From: Dipylidium caninum
Taxonomy: Eukaryota > Platyhelminthes > Cestoda > Cyclophyllidea > Dipylidiidae
NCBI GenBank assembly: GCA_017562135.1
Contig: QEYB01000282.1
Location: forward strand, 434,001 to 498,000
Length of the DNA stretch: 64,000 nucleotides
Direction: 5' to 3'
Below are positions 27,301-36,360 of this stretch, piece after piece. The notes beneath the pieces are model-generated. The model was not told the origin of the DNA and did no database searches. It saw nothing but the letters and a program-made list of their open reading frames with translations. The first letter of the stretch is position 1; each line of letters opens with the position of its first letter. A program made the translations under genes and the position numbers.

Positions 27301-29772
27301 CTCATCATCAACAGTATCAACACCTGTATCAACCACAAAGAGCGCCTTTGCCGCAGTCATCATCGACACCGACCCTTCGTGTCCCTGAAGCTTACTCTAA
27401 CTCGTCTAGCATGGGTTACTATGAATCACAATTTGGCTTTCAACAGCAGCAGCAGCATCATCTTCCAACGCAGCTACCGCCCCAACACCACAATTACGTG
27501 TCGCCGTTGTCTATGGCACTCCAGCAGAACCGCTCCTTGCCTCATTCGTAAGTCGCTGTCTAGGCTGTTATCTCACTTTTACCGAATGACGAAAAATCCT
27601 CATTACCGTAGTGGAAGTCGATTCAACACAACTCGAGAAGCCTAGCTCTTTTGGCTGTTCATCTCAACCTTCCTCTTATGACTGCTTCCCTTGTCGGTTA
27701 GTAACGACAGGAAGGCATGTGGGGCCCGCACAAATACACGAATGGAATCAGGGTCACCCGTGTTGTATTCGCAATCGTTTTCGGGCATAAATTGTTATTT
27801 GAAATGGTAGAAGGTTTGTTGGGTTGAAGAAATAGCTAAAACGTAAGCCCTCCGGGATAGAAGTACATTCTTGGAAACTTACACCGTAGAATACAAATAA
27901 AATGAGCATAAGGTGGGTACAATACCATCTCTTTACATTATTGCTGTTTTACAGCCCAGCCGTATCTTGAGAGTTATTCCCTCGCTGTGGCTATAGTTCA
28001 TTTTTCTTGTCAGTATTACGGGGCATTCTTTTATGTTTACATCTGCCCCTCTTGTCGGACACACTACGGTGAAACAGACATTTGAGACTCGGCTAACAGC
28101 CGGCCTTCAATTGACCACCCACAAAAGATGCTTGCGGGCGATACGTATTCGGAAGTGGATTTGTTATTTTTGGCACGGAAGGCGCATAACTCAATATAAG
28201 CGATAAGTGGTCGAATAGACGATCGTGCTCGGCAGAAAATGATAGTGCTTACCGAGGTTCCTTTTCACCTATTTTATGCAACAGCCACGTGAAGGCGAGC
28301 CTGCGGGAGAAGGTGACAAGTCGCTGCCAGGCAAGGGGCATGGATGTTATCCCTACCAGCGCCGCACCTCCGCCTCCCTCCCTTCCACTCTCCACCATCG
28401 CACCCCATTCTGTCGGCTCGGCAGTTTCAGTGGTGATTGGTCATAAGCGCCCACACACCCCAGAAACCTTGAACCACTCTGTCGTCGATAGTGATGACGA
28501 GTTCTTCTATGGTCCACCTCCTCAACCTCAATACCAAGGAAACCTTGAGAACACGAGCTGTGAGGTGGACATGCCTTTCCTCAATGATTCAACCTACAAC
28601 TGTTATGAACTTTCCCAACAACAAGTACCGTTCCCGCAACAACCGCAATTTGCGGAATGTCGATCATCTATGCTGTATGAACCGCAGCAGTATGCATCGG
28701 TCTGCGATACCAGCAGCACTGACAATACAAGCACCATGGCTGCCACCAACAGCAACAACGACAACAGCAAGGTCAACGAGGATATCCAACTCACGGCCGA
28801 CATTGTCAATGATGTGCTTGAATGTGAGTGTCCTAGCTGTTGTTCATTAACTCGTATTTTTCACTACAACGAAGATTTGGAATGTCCGAAGGGCCCTTTT
28901 GTGTAAGCTTGATCTTCATGTTATATTCAGCCCCCATTTTTACTGCAGAATTCATAACCCATGCGGTAATAATCGGGCAAAGGGGAATTATGTAGTTGTT
29001 TGTTAATCCGCAATTATGACCTCCCCGTTTTTGTCACTTCTTTGCACAATGTCCATGATAGACTTAAAGGTGGAATTATTAGTGCTCTTCCCGGTGGTGA
29101 CCTCAAACATCACTTTACTTTCACTGTTACACTATCTATGGCTAAATTATCATCTTGAGTGAGGGGTATTATCCTCCTCTAAATCATTTCCGACATTACT
29201 ATAGACTCATTTTTCTCGTCTTTGTATGGAGTTTGAGGTGAGGAGGTTTTATTTGATTCGTAGGTATAGACTTTCCAGGAAGTATTCAACTAAATAGATT
29301 TGACAGATTTTCACCCTCCTGCTATGATAGCGATCATCTGGTGTATTTGCTAGCGGCCGTTTATTCCGAAATCCAGCGAGAGAGATATAGAAACATATTT
29401 TTATGTTTGGTACTAGGTGCGACGCATAGGGAATGGAAGACAGCTGACGTGGAGGAACTAATCAGGGGTAGTTTAAGAGACGGTAGCGAAACGCGTGGTA
29501 TTTAATGCGAACTAGACAGATTTCTTACTAACATTGCGGGAGGGGTATGGGAGTTATGCAATACTAAAATGGGTTTTTGAAATGTCAGTTCGAATGCTCG
29601 TCTTTCTATTTTGGTGTTATGCTAATACCATCGTTGATGGCTATTTTACATTTAGACAACGCCGATAGGTGTATCACTATTAATAGCCTTCTAATGGTAG
29701 GGAATTATCTTTTATTATGCGAATAATCAAGATTTGTTGCCTTTTTTGCGTTCAGTGGAAGCTCTTCTATGA
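1..29772 (+). CDS. Giant Gln/Ser/Pro-rich nuclear-type protein, 5' end outside window (whole locus)
   Basis: This is a multi-exon gene entering from the left edge and ending at TGA 29770-29772. Exons supported by splice sites and matching phase are 1-60/98-367 (or 1-367 with a frameshift), 1957-2178 or 2229, 5982-6036, 6068-6148, 6180-6314, 12375-12828, 13660-13897, 14734-14995, 16433-16634, 17044-17381, 19568-19861, 21885-22535, 22606-22936, 23764-24429, 25961-26076, 26238-26633, 26991-27547, 28285-28823 and 29756-29772. The last eight join into one frame of 1,090 residues. The protein is dominated by Gln, Ser, Pro, Thr and Ala runs, typical of transcription coactivators. It has several LXXLL motifs (LSLLL, LESLL, LAHLL, LCRLL and a terminal LEALL), which in other proteins bind nuclear-receptor ligand domains. 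I do not recognise the family; no bHLH, PAS, KIX or zinc finger was seen. That all exons belong to one gene is inference between 17.4 and 21.9 kb. Confidence 0.7.
1957..2229 (+). CDS. Second Gln/Ala-rich exon
   Basis: The exon follows a CTCTAG acceptor and reads in phase 0 from Ala-Thr-Gly-Met. It encodes about 85 residues almost entirely of Gln, Ala, Leu and Ser, with several polyGln runs of 4-7. It continues the composition of the exon at 1-367, separated by a 1.6-kb T-rich intron with no recognisable content. The frame ends in TAA at 2227-2229. Either this is a terminal exon, or splicing leaves earlier, for example at the GTAGCT donor at 2179, which is phase 0 and would match the next exon at 5982. 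I favour the internal donor because similar protein continues downstream, but this is not certain. Confidence 0.6.
   Translation, partial: ATGMALTQQQQQRQQLLALQAAAVAAQQQQQQQPGGATQSATSSNNLSSAVQQQIAAAALYQQQQLQSQQQQHAVALLFAAQQSRMLRPS
2230..5981 (+). other. Probable intron, no gene seen
   Basis: T-rich sequence on the plus strand with only short open frames of low-complexity hydrophobic translation. No repeats, RNA genes or conserved coding were recognised. It lies between two phase-compatible exons and is best read as one intron. Confidence 0.5.
5982..6314 (+). CDS. Three small exons separated by 31-bp introns
   Basis: After a CCTCAGTCAG acceptor, coding starts at ATG 5982 (Met-Thr-Lys-Lys-Ala-Ala). 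A 31-bp intron at 6037-6067 (GTTTCA...CACAG) shifts to a second frame with an acidic segment beginning Asp-Glu-Glu-Ile-Leu-Arg-Leu and containing Tyr-Glu-Asp-Thr-Glu-Asp-Glu. A second 31-bp intron at 6149-6179 (GTACGG...AATAG) shifts to a third frame, Ser/Leu-rich, ending at a GTGAGT donor at 6315. The leftover base (phase 1) fits the exon at 12375. The third frame is also open across the whole interval from 5966, so an unspliced reading cannot be excluded. The spliced reading is preferred because its acidic segment looks more protein-like and the splice signals are good. Confidence 0.5.
6315..12374 (+). other. Long probable intron, no gene seen
   Basis: About 6 kb of T-rich plus-strand sequence. 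Short open frames near 7.4, 8.0, 8.9, 9.6 and 10.5 kb give hydrophobic or low-complexity peptides without clear splice borders. No repeat family or RNA gene was recognised. Small exons could be hidden here. Confidence 0.45.
12375..17381 (+). CDS. Five linked exons of the Gln/Pro-rich protein (middle part)
   Basis: Exons 12375-12828, 13660-13897, 14734-14995, 16433-16634 and 17044-17381 have consensus acceptors and GT donors, and each phase matches the next (2, 0, 1, 2). The product, about 500 residues, holds an Arg-rich stretch (Gln-Gln-Arg-Arg-Arg-Arg-Val), a Gly/Ser-rich part, a segment around Phe-Asp-Ala-Val-Ala-Leu-Lys, and a Gln-rich part with His-Gln-Gln-Gln-Gln-Trp-Gln-Gln. The last exon has a hydrophobic LSLLL motif followed by a charged helix-like segment (Glu-Ala-Ile-Lys-Glu-Ile-Lys-Glu) and then a Pro/Ser tail. 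The exon at 14734 lies in a different frame from the longest open frame there; the TATTTTAG acceptor and the phase fit decided the choice. No family was recognised. Confidence 0.65.
15611..15651. repeat. Two-copy 21/20-bp tandem repeat
   Basis: Two head-to-tail copies of a unit containing ATAAATAAGTTCATC, at 15611-15631 and 15632-15651, differing at one internal base. The repeat is intronic, with no coding meaning seen. Confidence 0.8.
17382..19567 (+). other. Probable intron(s), no clear exon
   Basis: The exon ending at 17381 leaves phase 1 while the exon at 19568 appears to start in phase 0, so at least one small exon is missing or a border is misread. I saw no convincing candidate between them. 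Confidence 0.4.
19568..19861 (+). CDS. Acidic then Ser/Pro-rich exon
   Basis: Following a TAG at 19565-19567 that serves as acceptor, the frame begins Phe-Gln-Ile-Phe-Thr-Glu-Asn-Asp-Asp-Asp-Tyr, continues through Val-Asp-Ile-Ile-Asp-Ala-Pro-Gly, and becomes Ser/Thr/Pro-rich with Pro-Leu-Pro-Ala and Pro-Gly-Lys-Lys. A GTGAAT donor at 19862 gives phase 1. The style matches the flanking exons. Assignment to the same gene rests on strand and composition only. Confidence 0.5.
20776..21434 (+). CDS. Two candidate exons of uncertain frame
   Basis: Around 20.8-21.15 kb, two plus-strand frames are open at once. One (from about 20,870) contains Phe-Ala-Val-Ser-Phe-Pro-Asp-Asn-Val-His-Leu-Ile-Lys-Lys and a GTGAGC donor at 21147. 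The other follows a CTGCAG acceptor and is Arg/Ser/Leu-rich. A second candidate exon starts after a TTTTTTGCAG acceptor at 21260 and contains Phe-Val-Asn-Lys-Leu-Ile-Asn-Trp-Leu-Asn, ending near a GTAAGG donor at 21401. These segments look like folded protein rather than low complexity. The phases do not link cleanly to each other or to the flanks, so exact borders are unresolved. Confidence 0.35.
21885..24429 (+). CDS. Three linked Ser/Thr-rich exons carrying LXXLL motifs
   Basis: Exons are 21885-22535 (start least certain; upstream stop at 21837), 22606-22936 and 23764-24429, phases 0, 1 and 1. LXXLL motifs occur as LESLL at 22170-22184, LAHLL at 22636-22650 and LCRLL at 24003-24017; the last follows an acidic Thr-Ser-Glu-Asp-Glu-Asp segment. 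There are polySer and polyThr runs, a Phe-Asn-Phe-Asp-Asn-Glu-Glu-Trp patch and a Pro8-like run (seven or more prolines) near 24,095. Three spaced LXXLL boxes in a disordered Ser-rich region recall nuclear-receptor coactivators; that comparison is family knowledge, not a match to a specific protein. The GTAATT donor at 24430 is weak but gives the only phase fit to the next exon. Confidence 0.7.
25961..29772 (+). CDS. C-terminal five exons, Gln/His/Pro-rich, ending in LEALL
   Basis: Exons are 25961-26076, 26238-26633, 26991-27547, 28285-28823 and 29756-29772, joined in phases 1, 0, 0, 2 and 1. The first gives a Met-Glu-Arg-Asn-Arg-Arg followed by seven alanines, then a charged helix-like stretch. 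The next two are rich in Gln, His, Pro and Tyr, with Pro-Leu-Ser-Met-Ala-Leu-Gln-Gln near the end. The fourth has a basic Lys-Ala-Ser-Leu-Arg-Glu-Lys-Val segment, an acidic Asp-Ser-Asp-Asp-Glu patch and more polyGln. The final five-codon exon turns Asn-Asp-Val-Leu-Glu into a hydrophobic-acidic tail ending Leu-Glu-Ala-Leu-Leu-stop, typical in style of an activation helix. If the last donor (GTGAGT at 28824) is not used, the frame ends at 28904 instead. Confidence 0.7.
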
Positions 29773-30694
29773 CGACTGGGAAGGTCAGTGTTCAGCCTCA
29801 GGTCCTCTATCGTCTCCTCCCCTCCACACACTGCCGTTTAGCGCACAAGAAATGTAAAGCGAGGGCCTCGTAGCACTCGGACACACGTCCAAGTTCATCA
29901 AGTCTTTCGCGGCAGTCTTATCCCTTCTTCTGGATGAACACTTTATTCTCATTTCCTTCCTCTGTAGATACATCATTGTTTTTCTGTAGTGTCATTGTCA
30001 TATATAAATATTTTTTCATGCGACTTCACCCCTACCACAATTTTCAGTAACCTTATGTCCTCTCCGCCTCCCTTTTCTACGTGGTGAACAGACATCTCTC
30101 TCAGGTCCGTCTCTTTTATCGCGCAATTGGAGGCGCGTCTCGTCTAGCATTTTATTTTTTTTTTCACATTTGACTACATGCCCTACTTATCTGTATGCGG
30201 TTGCTTGTGCGTGTGTTTGTCTGTACACATCTTACCAACGAAGATTAAAGAAGAGAAGTCTCAGTGGCCTCCGCCCCACCTCATTTTGCCGCCGATATTC
30301 CTCCCTTTCCTCCTTTATCACAAACCAGCGCCACATCGCAACTTACCTACTGGCAAGGTATTCACAATCTCAGGCCTCTCCTTTTTTTTCCTGTAACCAG
30401 AAAGAAGAGCATTGCGGATGGGTGGGGAGGGTTGTGAAAGGAGACTCTACCACAACATGCTTGCACCACTCCGGCCCTTTCCATCCCCTCTCCCTTCCTA
30501 TTTTTAACTAACTGGGACATTGTTCACACATACAAGCTTTTGGGTCGCTTGTAATATTGTTATTTAAGCATCTTCTGTACCGAGTATTTTGTCATCATCC
30601 TTGTGTGTTTGTTTTTTGCTCCTGTCTTGGACTTAATAATGCGGACCATGGGATCTTGTGCTTAAGCGAGTTGGAAGCACTTTTGTTGATCAAT
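29773..30694. other. Probable 3' flank, no gene seen
   Basis: T- and pyrimidine-rich plus-strand sequence after the stop at 29772. It has a Thr/Cys/Leu-rich open frame (30170-30511) that shows no protein character. No clear AATAAA was found close to the stop. Confidence 0.4.
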
Positions 30695-31480
30695 TCACTG
30701 ATGTTTGGGGGAGGCAGTATTTTTCGATACGTGTGACATGAGTCCAGAGAAATTCACTCTATGCGAGTGAATGATTGTAGTTCTTTTATTTGTTGACAAT
30801 TTGACCAGTAGAGTTTGGATGGAACTTTCCGTCCTCAGTCTCTTCAATAAATTAATTAACACGGTTTCTTGGCCCTTCAGGGCATCGGGTATTCGGTCTT
30901 CCTCACCACTCATGTACGTCGTAGAAGCTCCTCGCTTTGGGTTACTTCCACCCCCCACATGGCCACTCTCTAAACGTCTCCCTAACCGTAATCGTATTTG
31001 TCATTTACTTTACCCTTCTCGAAACGAATTCTAGCTGTGAGGAAGCGTCGTGGATGTCACATTATCTATTTTATGAATGTGGCTATTTGTCAAGTGATTA
31101 ATATTGGCTGGGGAACCAGCGATGCTTCAGCTGCGTTTGCCATTTGCAATAGTTTTTTCTTCCCACTCGGCCTTCCCCATGTCCGTTTTGATAGCACGAT
31201 TTCATATTCAATTTGACACAGGTTATGAAGTCACTTTAGTCTGGGTCATACCGCTTGAACAAATTTGAAGAATACCACGAATAGGTTTTTGGAACTTCAG
31301 AGGAATCTTCTCAATCACGCTGTCTTCCGCCGAAGTTCCGGTGACAACCACGGGCTCAATGAACTCGGGTACTGGATGAGTTTCCATTATAAGTTCGGAT
31401 GAAGTGTTATCTCCTTTTTCTCCGAGATTCCGACACGTAAAAGGCGCCAAGTTTGAAGCATTGATGCTTGACAGGGTCAT
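30695..31480 (-). CDS. Candidate small gene, two exons, unrecognised
   Basis: On the minus strand an open frame starts at ATG 31480 (Met-Thr-Leu-Ser-Ser-Ile). It runs about 79 codons with balanced, acidic composition (Pro-Glu-Phe-Ile-Glu-Pro-Val-Val-Val) to a GTATGA donor near 31244. A second frame, from an AG near 30,985 (or a few bases lower) down to the stop at 30695-30697, fits the leftover base. It contains Gly-Glu-Glu-Asp-Arg-Ile-Pro-Asp-Ala-Leu and a helix-like Leu-Ile-Asn-Leu-Leu-Lys-Arg-Leu. The acceptor has a poor pyrimidine tract. No family was recognised. It could be part of a longer minus gene with exons upstream, or chance. Confidence 0.35.
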
Positions 31481-33822
31481 TCGCTTATTTAGCTTGCTTC
31501 AAGGCGACCATGGTGTTCCTGGCTTACTTCCCCACCAGCCACGCATTCTACTTCTCTGACATACTTATTATCCCGTATTTTAAAGCGCTTAGTCCACTGG
31601 CTTGAGTTGTGACCGAGAGTGTCAAGGAAGGCATCTCAAACTCTGGATTTGGTGACCTAACGTGTTTGCCTCTAACTCTAGGTTTTCTCAGCGTCAGAGG
31701 CACACGCTGAAATCGAAAAGACTAGGGACCTTGGCACACTATCGTTGCCTCCATGAAAATGAGGGGGAGGAGGGATCATGTGGTTAACGAGAGGATAAGC
31801 GAGAGGCCGATTATTGATGCTGACTGTCAGCGTCACAAAATCCCTTAAGTTTTAGTGAATTAAGTCTATGGTGGATTTTACTTTCCAATTATTTCCTACA
31901 AAGTACCATAGGTGACAACATTGTCAGCGCCATTCTGAAAATGGCCTATCATTTATACCTTCAATTTGCGTCACTACCAAAGTCACTGCGATCTCGATCC
32001 TTCTCTCTTAAGGAGCCCGGGGGGCGGGAAGAAGTTTAGCTGAAATGCAAGCGTCGGCTGGGCTCGGGCACCACACTCCAATACAAATATTCATTGCCGT
32101 ATTTTCACCCAGTGAGGTGGAATTCGCAGGCCTTGGTGCGTCTTTGCAACTCGAGTTAACTCATGAGTTTCTCCTCTTCTTGTTATATGGTTACTTTGGA
32201 GATCGCCTATAGCACCACGAGTGGTTAAAGAAACGCCAAGGAAAAGGTCGTCAATGCTGTGTTAACAGGCGTTGACCCGTGCCTATGAACACCCACTCCG
32301 CGCATCACTGACAAACACACGCCTTTATGCTTATTATGGCCTTAGAAAGAACCCATAAAGCAATTATGTGAAGATTAATGGGTAGTAAGTTAAAGAGTTC
32401 CCCTCTACAATAATATCACTCGTTACGAGGTGGTGGAGATTAACCAAGTTGCCCGCTTCTGCGCTGCTTGGTGTAACTGGCTATAATGATGTAATAGACG
32501 AAATCTTAGCTAAAACTAAGCAGAAGATTGGTATACAAACCCTGGTATAAGTAATAATTTAGACCCCTCATAATTTTTGTGCGGTGAAATTGGCGTCACT
32601 AAAACCCCTAATAAGGGTAATTATTGAGCTTTAAAATTATCGGTCCTGTCTTCACTTGAACACTCTAATCGGAGCAATATGGATGCGGGCTCAATTTGAT
32701 TTGCTTTAATTATAGACTTGGGATAAAAGTATGGAGCTAGCTGGCATGTTGCCCGTCGCGACTGGCTGCCCACATCAAATCATACTACAGAGGATGTCAG
32801 CGGGGCCTTGAACGTTGTTGCTGAGACTACTGCGATGTTGTGAAGGGTAACTTCTGACATATCTTTAACATCTACTGCAGAATCGAGGGGTGCGTTCAGT
32901 CGTCGCTCGCTGTGCAATGATAGGCTTGATCGTAACATGTCAGCGTAAACAATTGGAGCAATGGAACGGTCTATTGCGTAAACATGATCTCTAATTTCAA
33001 CGTTTCAAGAGCTAACAGGTTGCCGACTTCGAGCGCGACAATAGATATTTGATATTTAATAATCTAGATAGTTCGAGGGCGATGAGCATAAGCCATACTT
33101 GACAGATTGACTAAAATTTCAGCGACCATTTGCTTAGTATTGATTGCGTAGTATTAAAAATAGTGTTGTTCGAGTCATCGCTTTATATGAGGTATGATGA
33201 TTTGGGGAACATTACAATCATGAGAAGCGGTAGAAATCAAAGCAATAAGAATCCATAAGTGGTATCCGAAGCGCTAAAAATTAAACATTTGTAGTGAACT
33301 CAGCTTTGAGCTCATCTTGGCAAATGGAGGTGGGGTTCCAGATAATGAGTTAGACTACCGCCAGGGGACGTTTATACAGCAGGAGGCAGAGAGGCCTAGT
33401 ATATTGGGATATAACTTCGCTAGACATAAAAGCGATTAGTTTTCCAACGTTGTTTTTCTTTCGTTGTTGTATATCTCTATTATGCTATATGACCCTAGTT
33501 TTCTGTGTCGATCTGAAGTGAAACATCAGGCTGTTACCCATAGTAGGGGAATTACTGTACTACTTGCAGTTAGAAATCTTGTGAGTTTGTCGATTAGTTA
33601 GAACAAGTACGTGCCTTAAGTTTCCACAGTAAAATAGATTTACTTATTTATGAATTCAAAAATTAGTAAGAGGATTTTTGACTGTGCGTAGATAAACTGA
33701 CAACTATCAACGTTTCAACTAATGCACTGTGTATGGCAGTAATCTAATAATTATTTCGATGACCGATTTATAGTTTAGTTGATTACTAAAGTAGGGCGGT
33801 CAACTTGGTGTGGGTTTTCCTC
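31481..33822. other. Intergenic region upstream of ZC3H15
   Basis: A-rich mixed sequence with no open frame above about 60 codons that looks coding. It presumably holds the ZC3H15 promoter just before 33.8 kb; I could not identify a TATA box or other element with confidence. Confidence 0.5.
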
Positions 33823-36086
33823 ATGCCTCCGAAGAAGAAGGGTGGTGACGGACCCTCGAAGAAGGCACTCGAAAAGGAGAAGAAGAGGGTAATCGAAGAC
33901 AAGACCTTCGGATTAAAAAATAAGAAGGGAGCTAAGCAACAAAAATATGTGCAACAAGTGCAGAAGCAGGTCACGTATGGCAACAAATCTTATCGAGATG
34001 TATGATGCATTTCTTACTCCTTCACTTCTCGTTAAGATAGAAAAACTGCAGCAGGAAAAGGAGGCTCGCAAAGCTGAGAAGAAGGGGGGACCTGATGAGC
34101 TCAGTCTATTGTTCAAACCGGTGGCAGAACTTCAGAAAATCTCTAAAGGTAGTTGCGCTGACAATGAAGAACATCACCTCTAGGGGCTGACCCAAAATCG
34201 GTTCTCTGCATATTCTTCAAGCAGGGGACATGTACCAAAGGTGAGAAGTGCAGGTTCTCCCATGACTTGAACATCGAGCGTAAGACGGAAAAGAAGAACC
34301 TCTATGAAGACGAGCGTGGGGAAATGGACGATTGGAATCAGGAACAGTTGGAGGATGTTATCACAAAGAAACACGGTGCCCAAAACAAGGGTCTTCCTCC
34401 TACTACAATAGTAATATGCGTCATTAATGCTTCTTTATGGCTTCTGGTAGATTTGCAAATTCTTCTTGGATGCTGTAGAAGAAGGCAAGTATGGTTGGTT
34501 TTGGAATTGTCCAAACGGTGACGGGTGTCACTATCGACACTGCTTGCCTCCCGGTTTCATCCTCAAAAAAGATAGAAGGAAGATGGATGAGCAGAAAGAG
34601 ACCATTTCCCTAGACGAGCTTATTGAATCCGAGGTTCGTCTCTTTCCGTTTAGGGGTAATTTTTTTGTGTGTAAAATTTCCTTCACTGTCCATTTCTATA
34701 GCGTCGTCTTCTTGGAATGAATCAAACCAAGGTTACTCTTCAAACTTTCCTGGAGTGGAAAAAGCGGAAGGTATCTATTTGCTTACATTTTAGTTGTATC
34801 CCTTGTCGTACAAATTTTCCCATTTTTATGGTTGTTTGCTAGAGAGCCGAAAAGATTGCCGCCGGGAAACAGGAGAAAGAAAATAAACAGGCTAACTTTG
34901 CTCAGGGTCGTCTCATGGGTGTAAGCCTTTAAATCTTAAATTTTATTGCTGCTTAACTCCTACAGCCAGTTTTATTACATTTCATCCATTGTAAGTTCGC
35001 TTGTCTTGGTTATCAAATTCTTCGTTTGCGTCTTAGATTTCCGGTCGAGAAATGTTCGAATTTAACCCAGACTTCGTAAACGAAGGTGAGGAAATCGATG
35101 GAGACGTCTGTGATTCTCGCCTCCGTGAAACAGAAGATGGTGAAGTAAGAGTCTAATGTTTCCCTTTACCTGTTCGGCCATTATGATGACCGCGGTCATT
35201 CTTGTTCTCGTATGAGTGATCTTAGTATGTCCCACTACCCCCTTTTTGTGCCGTCAGTATGCATGAGTGTTGGTCCTCCAAACAGATCGCGATACTCCCT
35301 TAATATTTAGAAGTAATGCTTCCCTGATTTTATTTAATGAAAACGCTTTTCATATCATTTAGGAGGAGTACGAGGTCCATGACATTGACATTGGGGCGTT
35401 CGACATCGAGGTCCTACAGGAATCTGGTACGCATTTCTTACATATGTTATATACTTTATTCTGTACTTTTTTCGACCTGTTGAACTGCTTGAATTCGTCG
35501 ATGTTTGAGTATGCAATACGGCCCCCTAATTTCTGCGCGTGTGGTTTCAACCATCTCTTTTTCATTTTTCTTTTCAAGTAACAGATTTCACTGACAAGTG
35601 TGTGGTGCCGAAATCTAAGACATCATGACTCAAATTCAATGATTTTTACTTTCTAAATATTTCTAACTTAAGCACAGTTGTGCATAAACTCTGAACGACG
35701 GTTTTTTGTGTTATTTGAAGAAGACTTTTACTAAGATCGTCAGTCTTATTTGAATGCTATTCCAGCTCCTAGCCAATATAATCTTAAACTTTAGCTGTTA
35801 ACTTATGTTGAACATTCTTTTAAAAACATTTCCGACCCAGAACCCGGTGATGCTGCGCTCTCAAATTCTAAGGCTGGCTCATCAAACCCGCCCTGTGAAC
35901 CAAAAAACGGTTAGTTCTGTTACGAGTCTACTACTGCCTTATGAGTAACGCTTGATTGAAAGAGTTGTTTCTGCTCCAAAAATACGCCTTTTTCCAGAAA
36001 ACTTGACTATCGACGAGGAACTCTTCAACGACGCCGATTTGGAAGGCTTGGAGGAGGAGTTAGAGGTTTTGGATATAAAGAGTTGA
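33823..36086 (+). CDS. ZC3H15: Zinc finger CCCH domain-containing protein 15 (DRG family-regulatory protein 1)
   Basis: There are ten exons: 33823-33999, 34037-34148, 34184-34410, 34451-34633, 34702-34770, 34843-34920, 35037-35144, 35363-35426, 35841-35909 and 35998-36086, giving 391 residues against about 426 in human. The N-terminus (Met-Pro-Pro-Lys-Lys-Lys, then [12 protein letters not shown]) is the family signature. The first CCCH finger is C-x7-C-x5-C-x3-H after Ala-Asp-Pro-Lys-Ser-Val; the second is C-x17-C-x5-C-x3-H in the Lys-Tyr-Gly-Trp-Phe-Trp region. It ends with the acidic Leu-Glu-Gly-Leu-Glu-Glu-Glu-Leu-Glu tail. In other animals this protein binds and stabilises the ribosome-associated GTPase DRG1 in the cytoplasm. 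Introns 1-3 are only 37, 35 and 40 bp. An in-frame upstream ATG at 33805 would add six residues; the 33823 start matches the family. The gene is intact. Confidence 0.96.
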
Positions 36087-36354
36087 GAAACCGATCTTAC
36101 AAACGTGTAATCCCACTTTCATCATATCCTTCCCGTTCATTCAACTCCTTTGCCTCCCCCACAGCAGGAGTTGTTTTTGTATAAACTTTTAAGGGCGTTG
36201 TTTAGTCTTCCTCGATTCTATTTGACCGATAGAGTTTGGTGGTTTTATATATAAACAGTTGTGAATGCGAAAGCTTCAGTAGTATGTAAAAACGCTTTCA
36301 AATTTAGAGGTCTAAATAGTCAGAGTTTGGCTCTTTGTGCTTGTTCTAACGCGA

Positions 36355-36360
36355 AATAAA
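36355..36360 (+). terminator. Probable polyadenylation signal of ZC3H15
   Basis: AATAAA, 269 bases after the ZC3H15 stop codon, on the coding strand and before the convergent TPD52 gene. This is the only canonical hexamer I saw in the near 3' flank. Confidence 0.55.

Noticed and set aside
35586..35627. Extra ZC3H15 exon beginning Asp-Phe-Thr-Asp-Lys
   Set aside because: None of its possible donors keeps frame with the exon at 35841, while direct joining of 35426 to 35841 does.
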